A stretch of 64,000 nucleotides of DNA from Ectocarpus siliculosus (taxonomy: Eukaryota; Sar; Phaeophyceae; Ectocarpales; Ectocarpaceae). The translations under genes were made by a program, and so were the position numbers. The DNA is taken from NCBI GenBank assembly GCA_000310025.1, contig FN648484.1, positions 136,422 to 200,421 of the forward strand, read 5' to 3'. The notes under the pieces are model-generated. The model was not told the origin of the DNA, made no database searches, and was given only the letters and a program-made list of their open reading frames with translations. Below, one piece after another: positions 15,001-27,000 of the stretch (the first letter of the stretch is position 1; every line of letters begins with the position of its first letter).

Positions 15001-18000
15001 CTCGATATGGGTGCCATGCGAGGCAAATTATGCAATTGTTTGAAACTTTGTATTTTTCGCTCTTTCACCCGTGGCGTGTCATGCTATCATTTCTTGTCAT
15101 CTCAGGGAAGCATACGGGTGTTGTGCAGGTTGCGGCCCTTGCAAGAGGCAGAGGTGAGCAACTAATGACCCCGATCGGCATAAAGCGAGCGGTCGAGTGC
15201 GGTGCCTAGTGGTTGGGTATGTTTCAGTTGTCCCTCCCGCGTCGATTCCGACCTTGGTAGATTTCTGGTGCGATGGGAGCCATCGCTGCTCCACGATGCC
15301 CGAGAAGTGCACAAGATATGTCGTTGTACTGTCAAGATGATGTATCCTATGTTACTAGATTTACGGTCTAATACGATGACTTACGCAATACAATGCCTAC
15401 CTTAAGAAATGTCACGTGCCACCAACCGGTGATACTAGTTGAGGGTTCAAAATACATATCACCGAGTGTGGTATTGGTTCAAAATACATCACCGAGTGTG
15501 GTATTCTGTGGGAGTTGGCCTCGCATGTCATCGTGTTACTTGATCAATGCTTCGTTTCCTCTTTGAGTCGGTTGCCCCGGTGATCTAGGTACAAATCTCA
15601 ACACCATTTTTGTGGCTAGGGTCAGGATTCCGATTCTCGGCGAGGTGTCTGTATTCCACATTGCGGACCTAGCTAGCTGTGAACAGCGTTTGTTCGTGAG
15701 TAAACTACCGTAGAAAGCGGAATGTCGGAACCCTTCTCGCGTTATGATTTTTTGCGCACCTAAGCATCTATTCTGTGTGACCTCGAAGCGCTAGAGAAAA
15801 GGCCGTAGGGTAGGTAGATGCCGTGAGCGACGTTATTTTGTTACGACATGAACAGCATATGGAGGAAAGTAATCTACGACCCGGCATCGTATAGTTTTAT
15901 CGTTCTTGCAGCGGGTGTGGTTTTTTACGTCACGTATTGCACAATGTATGACAAGGGGTGATGCATGCTTCTATACGACAAACAGTCGTGTAGCAAAAGA
16001 CTCGCAATTTGATAAGCTTACGCCAAGCGAGATGCTTGACCCGCCCATTTCACGCTCAAATGCCTCCACCCGCTCGCAATTGGGTTGTCGCACACGTGGT
16101 CACGCACGTTCTTCCTGGAAGGTCCTGGTGATCGAACGAGGCAAAGAGTACGAGGACCCGATGGCAAACATTACTTACCCCGACGTCGATCGACTAACTT
16201 TCTGGGGGGTGCCATACCAGTTCGACTACGTATTCGGGCCGGGCACGAAGCAAGCACAGGCAAGACTAGCTCAACCAATGCCAACCTATGCCAGACCTAG
16301 GGCATGACTGTAGTCGAGACAACAGCAGTACCCTCCACACAAGAATGGGAGGGTCACGGAACAAGAGGGCTTCGCACTGTGCGCATCACTGTGTGGCGGC
16401 ATTCACTCGTCCCCAAGAAAGCAGCCCTTACGCCTCACCGTTCATGGAAAAGAGACCCGTGTTGGTGCAATTCGCGCTGCCATAGACACGCCTTCGGAGG
16501 CTGGCGACTGATTAGTCAGCGAAAACTCGAGAGGGAGTGCTAACGTTTAGAGAATCAAGACTGTTTTGTGTTCCTGTTTGTTTCAAAACATGCTCCTCGT
16601 CCAACGGTGCATGTACTACAGGTGTTTGATGAAGTCCAACCTATGGTGGCCTCTGCTTTGGAAGGATACCGAGTCTGCGTCTTTGCGTACGGTCAGACCG
16701 GGTCGGGGAAAACTTACACGATGGAGGGACCAAAATCCGACAGGTGAGCAAGAGCGGACCCTGGAAGTGACGAACAAACATGTCCCCTTTGAACCGGCAT
16801 GCCTTCATATTCCTGTTTATGACCGACCACACCAAGAACGATACGCCGTCCGGTCTCTTTTCTACCTGCTCTCTTTCCCATGAAGGGGTGTCAACTTCCG
16901 AGCTCTGGGCGAGCTATTTAGTCTTTCAAACCAAGATCACACAAAGGAGTTCCAATTCCGCGTCAGCATGCTCGAGGTGAATTCCGGAGTACGTGCCGAG
17001 ATACTGCTAGTACCACGTCATGTGGCATATCTCTGCAATAATTAGAACTTCGAAGTGTCTCGAGAGATAGGCCTGAAGGTGCACAACAGTATATGTATGA
17101 GCCCTCACTTCGCTGCCGTCAGGTTGAACTGCGCGTTGGTGCTTGGGAAACCATTTTGTGGACGTTTGGAATTTGGCTCCGCAACTGACCACACCTACTG
17201 TGCACATATCCCTCCCCGCGGTGTGGTAGGTGTACAACGAGTCTATCAAGGATTTGTTCGTTGAGCCGGGGCGGCCTGCAGCAGCTGCAAATAAGCACGA
17301 CGTACGGCTGGATAAGAAGGGCCGGGTGTACGTGGAAGGGCTCGTTGAGTGCGAGGTTCGTACTGACCGGTAGTTTGACACGTGAATCTTGGGTTCAGCA
17401 GCGCGCATCCAGCGCGTTGGTGGAGCGTGTCAGGACTCGCAATATGCTGTCTTTTTATAGGTTGTTGCCTACGTCGCAGGCACGTGCCGTTGTTTCTATC
17501 GTCCGAAGATGTCGCTTAACTTCATGTAGTGCTGTTACCCACGAGTAGAACCCTGTGGCCCATGACAACAACTCCATATCACCGCCTTGCGAGCTTGCCA
17601 ACAAGACTAGATCAGTATTTGTGGATACTGCTGTAACCGGGAGCATTGAGGAGAGGGTGAATCCCGTTATGGTGTATTGTCGCTGGCGGTTTATGCTTGC
17701 TTTTGAATTCGACAGGTTGAGACGCTCGAAGAGGTTGAGGAGCTTGTCGTTCTAGGTGGGCGAAATCGCACTGTGGGCAACAACAACGTCAACGAGCACT
17801 CATCTAGAAGCCATCTAGTGCTCCAGGTGCATATCACGAGTACAGATGTGGCCACGGGATACGTACAACACGGCAAGCTGAACCTCATCGACTTAGCTGG
17901 CAGCGAGAGAATAAAGGTGAGGCCGAGCATGTACAACATCCTTATGTTTGTATGCAACATCATCCGTTGGAAGGACGACAGCGACAAGGACAGACGGTGG

Positions 18001-18786
18001 AAGTGTTAACGAGGAATAATACCCTTCCCCAAAATCGCGAAATGATTCCGCTACACAAATTTTCCGCGCAATGCCCGTACACGGAATATGCTACCCTCTC
18101 CTCTCCTGTTCGGTTTGCCTCGACCTTACGAAAACGACACAGTCTACTGCAGCAGAGGGGCAGCAACTCAAGGAAGCCCAAAACATCAACCGATCCCTTA
18201 GCGCGCTTGGTGATGTCATCAATTCCCTCGGATCCGGCAGTAAGCACGTCCCGTATAGGAACTCCAAGCTCACGTTCTTGCTACAGGACTCGCTGTCGTC
18301 AAATGCCAAGGTACAGTCTCAGATGCAGAGTTTGAGTTGTGTGTGACTCCCTCAAGGTAGACTTCCGTTTCCTCCAAGCTTTGCTGTTACCCATTCGATA
18401 AGTTTCCACATCGAAACAAGTGTGTTGTCGTACAGTTACAATTTATCATTAATAATCAAGGTATTTCGTTTGCCGCGCACGCCCACCGGATGCTGACCCG
18501 CGTGTGTGAGTCCGGCAAGAGCCCGGGCAAATAATGAAGCGCAGCGTCGGTGGCTCTGGGAGTTCTGGGTTGGATAAACCTCCAGCACAGCCTTCAACAG
18601 TATATCTCAACGTCTGATGCCACCCCCCGGGTGTCCTGTGCACATATGTTCGTCGACCAGGTGCTCATGTTTGTCAACATCAACCCGGCCCCACAGAGCC
18701 AAGGAGAGTCTTCGTGTAGCCTTAACTTTGCCAAGAGGTGTCGTTCGGTCCAATTGGGGACATCACGTCGTTTAGGGGGTCGGTGA
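1..18786 (+). CDS. Kinesin-14 (C-terminal motor kinesin) with N-terminal WW domain, 5' end outside the window
   Basis: Microtubule motor; the motor lies at the C-terminus behind a coiled-coil stalk, the layout of kinesin-14, whose members usually move toward microtubule minus ends. The reading frame is open from base 1, so the gene starts upstream. About 38 small exons with matching splice sites run from there, encoding roughly 1500 residues here: a leading exon (1-176), a WW domain, an acidic/proline linker (exon about 1850-1982), then charged heptad-rich exons. Examples are 3449-3531, 4733-4818, 5171-5251, 7883-8087, 8781-9011, 12480-12618 and about 14721-14847. The neck and motor follow (15106-18786). 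Stalk exons nearly always keep phase 0. The stop is TGA at 18784-18786, after the typical kinesin-14 tail CRSVQLG. The WW second exon has no GT donor before its in-frame stop, so its 3' boundary is uncertain. The family call is very secure; individual stalk exon edges are less so. Confidence 0.95.
1062..1566 (+). other. WW-domain exon pair of the kinesin gene
   Basis: Two exons split one WW domain. The first ends at 1118 (CAG before gtaaac) and encodes [18 protein letters not shown]; its first Trp codon is 1068-1070. The second begins at 1456 after a tgcag acceptor and encodes [15 protein letters not shown]; its second Trp is 1474-1476, followed by the conserved Pro. The Trp to aromatic YYY to Trp-x-x-Pro spacing fits the WW fold, which binds proline-rich or phospho-Ser/Thr-Pro peptides. 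Frames join in phase 0. In the second exon an in-frame TAG lies at 1567-1569 with no GT before it. A GC donor inside AAG-GCGAGG near 1521 is one possible exit; a sequence error is another. Confidence 0.8.
9551..9616 (-). repeat. tRNA-Glu-like sequence (SINE head or tRNA pseudogene) in a kinesin intron
   Basis: Read on the minus strand, the segment starts TCCCGGTGG and has an A-box-like TGGTCTAGTTGG, an anticodon-loop-like CCCTTCACTAGG (TTC would read Glu), and a B-box-like AGTTTGAACCT. This is the order and spacing of a tRNA. The 3' acceptor strand does not pair with the 5' TCCCGG, and the anticodon stem is weak, so it is not a functional tRNA. It lies between the kinesin exons ending at 9011 and starting near 9720. 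Confidence 0.4.
15106..18786 (+). other. Kinesin motor-domain exons
   Basis: Eight exons encode about 340 residues: 15106-15153 ([11 protein letters not shown], the neck-to-motor start), 16122-16259 (FDYVFGPGT), 16622-16743 (P-loop GQTGSGKT), 16886-16976, 17230-17355 ([10 protein letters not shown]), 17716-17916 (switch I NEHSSRSH and switch [13 protein letters not shown]), 18143-18310 ([13 protein letters not shown]) and 18661-18786 (VLMFVNINP through the stop). All phases agree. The exon ending at 16259 is followed by a GC donor (CACAG then gcaaga), a GC-AG intron. All nucleotide-binding motifs are intact, so an active ATPase is expected. Confidence 0.96.
15444..15505. repeat. Two-copy tandem duplication of about 31 bp
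   Basis: Two adjacent copies starting ggttcaaaatacat and ending gagtgtggtatt differ by a two-base insertion (catatcacc versus catcacc). They lie in the intron between the first two motor exons of the kinesin gene. No other role is visible. Confidence 0.85.
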
Positions 18787-21700
18787 TGACGCTCCTACGA
18801 GGCTTTTTGACATTGTGGATGGGCATAGACAGTATTCCTGTAGTGAGAGGATTTCTTTCGCACGCACCGTGACCGGTTCATGTGTGGGTGATGGATTGCA
18901 TCACACAACCACAGAAACCAACGTGTTGTGGTGACGACTAATAATCGGCTGCATCTCGAGCCGACTAGCGTAGCGTTCACTATGTCATTAAAAGTACTTG
19001 GGGTTCTTAGGTAAAAGCCATTCGTGGGTGATACAACTATTATTCAATAGAACCCATCGGCGCGCCATCATGATCTGTGCAGGGAGCGCGACTTCGAGCA
19101 TGATACACTTTGTTGAATCATATCCCTCACTGGCTGACCTCAGTCTAACCTTGAAGGTATATCGTTGAATGACTGCATGAACCGACGCAGTTCGTTACTG
19201 AGGATACGAAGCTAACCACCCCCTCCGTGGTGAGACGAGGTTTCACACGAAACGTTTTGCCTCGGGAGACGCAAGGGTTCCCTCCCCCTGTCACCGTTGT
19301 CGGGAGTGGGCTTAGACTGACAGAGGGGTTATTGTCGATGAAATTCCTCAGTTCAGTGACACAAGAGTATGCATTTATCCAACTATCTGTGACTGTTGTT
19401 GTTGTTGTAGTTGTTGCTCTTGACATTGCATTCCGTTCTGACGTGTTTTACTATACATTAATATCTTTCTAAGTACCCTTCAAGGCAAAACAGCAACATG
19501 ACATGAATGAACATACCCAGAATTTAACCACACGACGAAAGAACAAGGTCCTAGAGATAACAAGGCCATGCAATATGAAGAGGACACATGGCAGGGTGTG
19601 GGGGGAGAACAGGCCCAAAAAACTTCAGTACTACTCCGTAGTATATTTTTTTGTCGAGGGCCCATGCGTGTAACTCAGAGCTGACTGAATCAAAACGGAT
19701 GTGATCTTGAAGAGGAGCAATATTTGTTTATCCTTGCTAACCACCGAGGTAGAGTTCTTTGTCGGGTTCCCTTCCCGATCAGCCACTCTCTGTAAGGGTA
19801 CAATGTACTGCTGCAAGGGTACAATGTATTTTTGCAGCAGCAGTATAAGAATAGTCTCTCGCTGTCTATTTAGTGCCGATCGAATGTGGCGGTGCTCGGT
19901 ATACATGTAGTGCCCCGGTCAAATCTCTGGCCACGTCCACTCCTACACTAAAACCTACATAGATCTCCCTGTTTTCTGTTTTGAATGCTAGTAGTGCAGG
20001 TAGGTCCGTTTGTGTTCGGTATTTGCACACCTCGAAGTACATATTATTATTCGTAAACCCTTTGTAGCGATTGTAGTGCTTGATGATTAGATGTTTGTTA
20101 TCACTCGCACCTGGTTGTTTGTTATACGCACTCACACGAATGTAGTCTAGTCTATACACAAACTAGTGTCTTGGGCACAACCGGCATCACACTGAGAACT
20201 GAGAACAGGGACCTCTATCTACTACTGCTGCGTATGTATGTATGTAGACTGTCCTCTTTCCGAGCCCCTTGACTTAAAAGAAGCCCAGTCAGTAAGTCAG
20301 CGCTGATTAGATATCTAGAAGTAAATGGTTAGGTTTTGGTTGGATTTATCCCAGGGCCGAACGCTTCGGTGCATTCGCTTTGTTGGTAGGTTGCATGAGA
20401 TATCACACCCCCGGGACCAATTTTCAAAAAGCTCGATTACTCCACGACGAAGAGGATATCCAAATTGAAGAAGTATACATTTTCGGAAAGCTCTCGACGA
20501 GACGGTTCCAACGCCGTCATTTTCGGCACCGTTACGGCTTTTCCTGCCGAGATATCGAGCTTCGAAATCGGTCCACAGGGGGTGATATCTTTGCAACCTA
20601 CCGTTAATTAGGTGTGGTTTTTGGTTTTTCCTCCTGAGATGCTGGATAAAGCGCAACGTCTCTGCAACGTCTGAACTGATCTAAATTAGTTGAGAGGAAA
20701 TGCAGCGAATCCACACGGTCGCTGCTGGGTTACCCCACCACAGAATGATGATGCTGCATCTTCAGGGCGTCACGGGGGCGCCGCATGTAGTATGCATGCA
20801 TGAATGTAAAATGTATCATAAAGAACAAAGAGGTTTGTGTGTTTTCACCCCCCCATGCCCCCCGTATGCATATTTTTTCGTCTCAATTAACCTCCTTCCC
20901 TCAGCTTGTGCTTTATTTGCGTACCCCCCGCCTTCGGCGCACGCGTGCCCACCTCGTCCATTCCCTCGCCATCCCCACATCAAACACTTCTTCTTCTCAC
21001 AGGTGAGACTTAACAAAAGCTTCCCGATCCACGAGTGAAGCATGCAGCATCAGTACATACCGATTATTCTTCGTTGGATCTCTCCCCCTCTAATTCTGCA
21101 CGCACTACGCGAGCGTTGGACTCAGGAAACGGGCCGTTCATGTCACTTGGGTGAGTCTGTGGCACTCCGGTCTTACGGTTCACAACGCCCACAAGCTAAA
21201 CGCCCACGAGGTGTTCAGGACGTGCGTCCCCCTAACGCATTGTGTATGCACGGCGTTGTTCATGCGAATGGCTATGATGACCTCCGCTTTTGGCTTCCCT
21301 CGTGCCCCTGGGGTACAGTAGTCATCGGTCTCGTCCAGCAATTTTTTGAATTTTCGACCGTTAGGTTTTCACACCAGGTGTCAGGCGACCACACGGAGAT
21401 GAATGGAACCGATGCCTCATGTCACCAAGCCCCACACGGGCAAAGGCCTTGGCTTTCTCTTCAAGTCACTAGCCGCAAGCATGCTCTAGTGACTTTGCAC
21501 TCTGCTCGCTTGTCGATCTGCTGTGATGTGTGCCTTTCCGAAAGTAATGAAAATTGCTCGGCGGCGGTACAGGCCGCTTTTTCTTGTGTGCTCCTGCTCG
21601 TGCAAGGGAGCTGTGGAGCATGATCGATCGGGGTGATCGCTAACGGTACCCATGAAAACAGGTTTTTCGCCTGTCCTGCCGGCATGACGCTTTCATCAAA

Positions 21701-21956
21701 CGGCATCCTCTCTGGTTTCTTGGCCTGACATAACTTCCTCGGTTACAAACACCCGGTTTTGAATTGCGTCCGTTTGATTTTTAACGCCCAAATGGACTCA
21801 AGCCTGGGATGGGCCCTTCGTGTTCAACTACTGTCTGAATGCCTTTTGCATGTACCCTCACCGCCGCGATCATCTTCGGTGTAGCCCATCTGAAGTCTTT
21901 GTCTTCCGTTCACGTTCGTAAACGTTTGGGGATGTCGCAGTTCATATCCTCCAAAC
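18787..21956. other. Intergenic region between kinesin and histone H2A.X
   Basis: No coding exon was recognised in these 3.2 kb. Visible items are a GTT-rich tract near 19397-19420, a short direct repeat of aagggtacaatgta near 19795-19830, the foldback element at 20385-20602, and C/T-rich sequence at 20840-21000. The promoter of the H2A.X gene should lie at the right end, but no clear TATA box was found. Confidence 0.6.
20385..20602. mobile_element. 218-bp foldback / MITE-like element
   Basis: The left end reads ggtaggttgcatgagatatc and the right end gatatctttgcaacctacc, which are inverted complements. The pairing continues inward (caccccc...ggaccaattt against aaatcggtcc...gggggtg, then agctcgat against atcgagct), so the arms are about 50 nt with few mismatches. 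The element is flanked on both sides by GTT, a possible 3-bp target duplication. There is no coding capacity; the interior is about 100 bp. It fits a non-autonomous DNA transposon, but the family is unknown. Confidence 0.7.
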
Positions 21957-22603
21957 ATGTCCGGAAAAGGAAAGGGCGGACGCGGAAAGAAGAGCACCTC
22001 CAAGTGAGTCTGTTCCTGTTTCGTTTCTCGGTGACACCTGCCTGTGTAACTTGGTACTGCTGAAGCCGTCGTCCAGATGCATTCAAAATTAACGTGCTTT
22101 TCGCTAAACGTGACCACCAAAAGTCTCGGGACACACTTGCTTACACTAAATGTTGCGGGCAACATGGGGATTGACTGTTGGGTTAGCTAGGGGTACACAT
22201 ACCCGCGTGATCGTGCCTTCATTCACACGTTTTGTTACGCCACAGGTCCTCGAAGGCTGGTCTGCAGTTCCCGGTGGCGCGTATCGGTCGCTACCTCAAG
22301 AGGGGAAAGTACGCGACCAGGGTGGGTGCGGGCGCTCCGGTGTACCTGGCCGCTGTGCTGGAATACCTGACCGCCGAGGTGCTTGAGCTGGCGGGCAACG
22401 CCGCCCGCGACAACAAGAAGGCCCGCATCATCCCTCGCCACATTCAGCTGGCCGTTCGCAACGACGAGGAGCTCAACAAGCTGCTCGGCGAGGTGACCAT
22501 CGCTTCTGGCGGCGTGCTCCCCAACATCCACGCGGTGCTCCTGCCGAAAAAGTCCAGTGTCGGCAAGGCCAAGGCGTCGGCATCCGCTTCACAGGACTAC
22601 TAA
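21957..22603 (+). CDS. H2AX: Histone H2A.X, two exons
   Basis: Core nucleosome histone that packages DNA in the nucleus. Exon 1 (21957-22003) encodes [15 protein letters not shown] plus two bases. The intron starts gtgagt and ends ttacgccacag, and exon 2 is 22246-22603. The 134-residue product has the H2A fold: [17 protein letters not shown], the acidic-patch region ([19 protein letters not shown]) and [10 protein letters not shown]. The C-terminus is SQDY, the SQ-acidic-hydrophobic motif of H2A.X, whose Ser is phosphorylated by ATM/ATR-type kinases at double-strand breaks. The presence of an intron and of an AATAAA signal, and the absence of a recognisable histone 3' stem-loop, suggest a polyadenylated, replication-independent mRNA. 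No neighbouring histone gene is seen in the window, so this is not part of a compact histone cluster here. Confidence 0.97.
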
Positions 22604-22646
22604 GACTCTCATCTACCCCGACGGCATCTCTCCGCGGGCATCGTGA

Positions 22647-22652
22647 AATAAA
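22647..22652 (+). terminator. Polyadenylation signal of the H2A.X gene
   Basis: AATAAA lies 44 bases after the H2A.X stop codon, in an A-rich context. Its position suits a cleavage signal about 15-30 bases further on. Confidence 0.6.
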
Positions 22653-24021
22653 AACTCAAAAAAACTGGTGTTTCCTCAACACCACCCTTTCCATCTGAAG
22701 GAAAGCGCCGCGCCGGGCACCCCTACGTTGGACAAGAAGGATTCCATCATGTACACAAGGCTCTTGGCCATCGTACCGGACCCTTCCACCATTCCTGCGT
22801 GCCGTGTGTGCATGTTTTTTATTTCTAGCATCGACCGAGTAAACCGGCTGACCAATGAACAGACGTCAGTCTCAGTGCGATTGAAAACACTAACACTCTT
22901 ATCTGCCATGAACTGGGACCCCGCGTCTTTCGTTGTGGGGAAGGTCATCTGGCTCAAACCCTTTGCTCTATACCACTCCTTCATGTTTTCTTAATCCATC
23001 ATCGTCTTCGTCCTCCTTTCTTCCCTTTCCCCGTCCTTCGTCTCCGTCACTCCCAAAGCCGTGTGTGCATTTGTGTTCGTCCCATCTTTCTGAAGTCAGT
23101 CTACACCTTTCCGTGAGAAAAATAAGCATTTTGACACTTAAAATCGCAGTCAGTAAAATCGATGGAACTTGGTAACAAAATACCTACACCACCAAGATAC
23201 TATGTTGTCACCAATGGCCATCGCTATTTAAAAACACAACAGCTCCAAGGCCAACGTAACAGGGGACAGGACTGTACACCCCATTTACCTGGAAGAAATC
23301 CAACGAAATATTTTGTCGCCAACCATGTCTGTCGGAAGACCGCCAGCGAAATCTCTTGCTGTCTACAGCAGGATTTCTGAAAGAAATACCACAAAATCTA
23401 TCGTACCAACAAAAGTTATCGGAGGTAGCCTGGGATGGATCTGTTGTCCACTGCTTGTGGGCCATATAGCTCAAGCGTTAGCTTGAGGGCAATGAAGCAG
23501 CAGTGTCTAATTCCTTCTATGCATTTTTGTCCAGCGTATTAGTAGATCAATAACTCGCACAGCGTATCCGTCGCCTATTTGACGTCAATTGCACCTGAAA
23601 AGGATGTAAAGGAAACCCAGCTCGTGTCACTGACTAATGACGAGATTCGAACTCACGTCCAGAGGTCCGGAAGGCTTCTAAAACACACATGGAATACGAA
23701 GGAGACAACATTATGAAGACCCACACACGGTCTGTTTTGTAGCGATATGCATGCCGGCAGAAATACACACCGAAAAAGGAGACACAATAATGCAGAACAA
23801 AGGTCCAAAACATTTTGGATCGCTGCTATGTTCCCGTAGTGCACGAAACACCTGTCGTGCTGGCACCTTCAAACCAAGGAGTACATGAAAACTTTAGATC
23901 TTGAACGCCTTGCAGTCCCGATGTGTGAGTTATTGCACTAGTGAGCAATGCGAGCGGCGAGAACCACTGCAACCAGCTCTGTGCTTGACCCGTTTCCTGC
24001 CCAAAACCCATGGGTGTCGAG
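22653..24021. other. Intergenic region between convergent H2A.X and alanine aminotransferase genes
   Basis: The two genes converge here. No exon or RNA gene was recognised. A C/T-rich stretch covers 22985-23060. A minus-strand sequence near 23640-23665 resembles a tRNA B-box (GAGTTCGAATCTC) but has no A-box partner. Confidence 0.55.
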
Positions 24022-27000
24022 TCAGTCGCGGTGCTCATCCATGAACTTTCCGTGGGCCTTGGCCATGATCTTCATAGTTTCGTGCATCGTCTCCTCGGCG
24101 GGAAGGAACGTGGTGCGGAAGTGCAAGGTGCCCTCCTCCTGACCGAAACCGCTTCCCGGCACAAGCACAATGCCCGACTCATCCAGGATCTGGTCGGCAG
24201 CGGCGTTCAGTGCGCGTGGGGCAGGGGGGGGGCGAGGAAGTGCAGCGCCACCGCCCGTAAATACCATAGATACTTTCCCTGTACATGCAAGAACACACAT
24301 AAAAGTTGCACACCACCTGTTCGGCTAACAACCTTTTTTTGAATAGCCTAACAAGACAGCAGCCGGGTCCTTACCTTGAGGCAGTAGTACTCGTCAGCAG
24401 CCACCCCCTTGGCCTCGGCCACCTGCTTGGCCTTGTTCGACAAGCGGATGCGCGGGAAAGCATACAAGGCGCCATCCGCCTCGTTGCACGTGATTCCCTC
24501 AAGATCGTTTAGCGCCTTGTGTACCATAATGCTGCGCCTCTCCAGGGAAGATAGGATGTCGTCGCGTTCCTGCAACGTACCAGCGAAATCCACGTGTCAA
24601 GCGGCATCTTTTGTATCTTGGGTGCGTGTTCGTAGCAAGTACCATCATTCTCCACGACAAATAACCGCAAGACCGCTTTCTATAACACACACTCTACGGC
24701 TAAATGTTTTGCTGGAACCATGGGTGTGAATTTTGCATGCGTGCGGATTGCTTGTTTGCGCCAAGCCGAAATGATACATGACACTTTTATGTATACATAC
24801 ATCTGTTCGAAAGTTTCGCACGGCCGGTTTAACGTGTGTGCGAAAAGAAACGTCAGTCCGCTTTTCGTACCTCCAAATGCTTGACGTCAAAATCACGCTG
24901 CCCTACAAAATCATCGGTTGTGTACATCATCGGTCGACTCTTCCCGAAACTCTTCATAATTATCATTCCTTTGCGACAGCTTACTTGGGGATTAAATAGC
25001 CCAGTGTCGGGGTGATTTGCACGATATGTTGAACGCGTTTCATACCGACTTTTGTTCATAAACCTGGGACCCTCAGCAGCGGTACCGACCGGAGAACATG
25101 TATAGTCTCTTCATGTATGAATGCAATGTCAGTGCTTGTCATCCTGCTGAGCTACGCACGTTCACGAGGCATTAGGGTTATTATTGTGAAAAAATAATTT
25201 GAGTTGTGTCCATCGGGGACCGTACCACACCTCTCGCACGGTGGTTAGGCAACGAGTGTTTCATTTGCAAGTGATTAAGCTGAAACCATCTACGTGAGAG
25301 CCCCTCGATGTTTCGCTTTCAACCAGTCATTTCACTCCTTGCTTGCCTTTTGGAAAGTTTCGAACGACGGATCCCCCGCCTTGGGAGGGTTGATCATGAT
25401 GCCGGTGGCGAGTTGTCCGATCGTGTTGGAGCACAGGGACAACGAAGACAGCTTGTACAGTTCTGCTCGTACCTGAGATATGGTAGTGAGAGTACAACGC
25501 ACAAGGTTTAGGAGACGATACATGGGAGAAAAAGCCATGCTGACAGCTGTGGCACGACAATCCCATCGAGTGAGACAAAAGACCTTTGCGAGTTCATTCC
25601 AACATAATACGTAACAAGCAAGTCCATTGCACCGTAGCTACAAAGAGTCTCCTAAATAGTATCACCTCTGCGCCAATGCCGTGCACCTCCATGTAACCTC
25701 CACGCAACCCGCACTCGCCGAAGTAACCCTGCACCGAAAGCGATTATTGACGACCATGAAATGCATACATGTAGATCAGACCAATCTCATCATGCCATTT
25801 ACAATATTACCAGAGGGTAGCGAAGCAGCCGAGGTTGCAAACTACCGTTTCAAGCATTCGGTGTCTGCTTCTACACATTTTCAGGCTACTGAATTTCGTA
25901 GGGAATTAATCACGGTGGGGTCGCCCGCATAGGAGCATGTGAGTTTCGAAGGACATCAAACGCTACGCACGGAAGCATGCACACTGGACAAGGACGAGCA
26001 AGCGTACGGATGCATCATGGCACACCGTTCTACATGGCATCACCCAATATAGCAGCAAAACCAGCAAAACTCTGTACTTGACTTGTCACCTTTGACGTCG
26101 AATGGAAGGAGACCAGCTGCAACCGCTCGTCGCCATCCTTGCCAGTGTAGCCCATATCGCACGCCACCTGTTTCACCACGTGCCCGTGATAATCATCACG
26201 GGACCAGGACAGAAACATTTACCATGCCACACAAAAGAGAGAAAGATGCCAAGTCTGGTTGCGATGTAGGCCTTGGCGCCGGGTGCGGTCAGCAGGCCAG
26301 ATGCCATCGCTTGCCGGTGGCACATTGTCGCTGGTGAAAGTCTAACTAAACAACTACGATCCATGGCACATCTCCACACTGCGCACCTTCTTGAACGACG
26401 AGAACGAAGCGCCTTTCTTCCAGATGTTCGCTTGGTACACCTCGTCGGCCAGAATCACCAACTTTTCGTCCACGGCCATCTAGTTAGAATAATTGATGGA
26501 GAGATGCACATTCCGACAAACCCGATACAACGGAAAACGGGGTCAAGGTATCGCCGTGTCAAAAGCTTGGCGCGTGCGGAATGCAAATACGACGAAGACA
26601 GTCTCATGGACTCCCGTCACCACAGAGGGCCTATTTATCATACACGTGCCGACGGCAATGCGTGTGAAACACTCACTGGACGAAATCGATTTCGGTCACT
26701 TTTGTTGTAGTTTCGCCGGTGCTAGGTTTTCTTCTTGGCACATGTGTGTGTGGTTTTGTGTTTTCTCACCTGTTGCGGTTCATCCCTTGTAGTGTTTCGC
26801 GTCTGCAGGTTCACAAAGCGCAGCTGTCTTTCTGTACGTGATAGCGATGACCAACTGCATCGCCGTAGTAAGAGTTCACATCACGTCGTGGTCTATTAGC
26901 CGAAAGAACCGCTACCGTGCTTCTTCATATTGGGTACTGACCAATAAACAATGGTGGCATTGGTGGTGTTACAGCAGTAGGTGTATTCACCTTGATGATG

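Noticed and set aside
19397-19420. GTT trinucleotide run
   Set aside because: Short impure microsatellite; no sign of function.
23640-23665. Minus-strand tRNA-like GAGTTCGAATCTC
   Set aside because: Only a B-box match; no A-box, cloverleaf or tail can be assembled around it.
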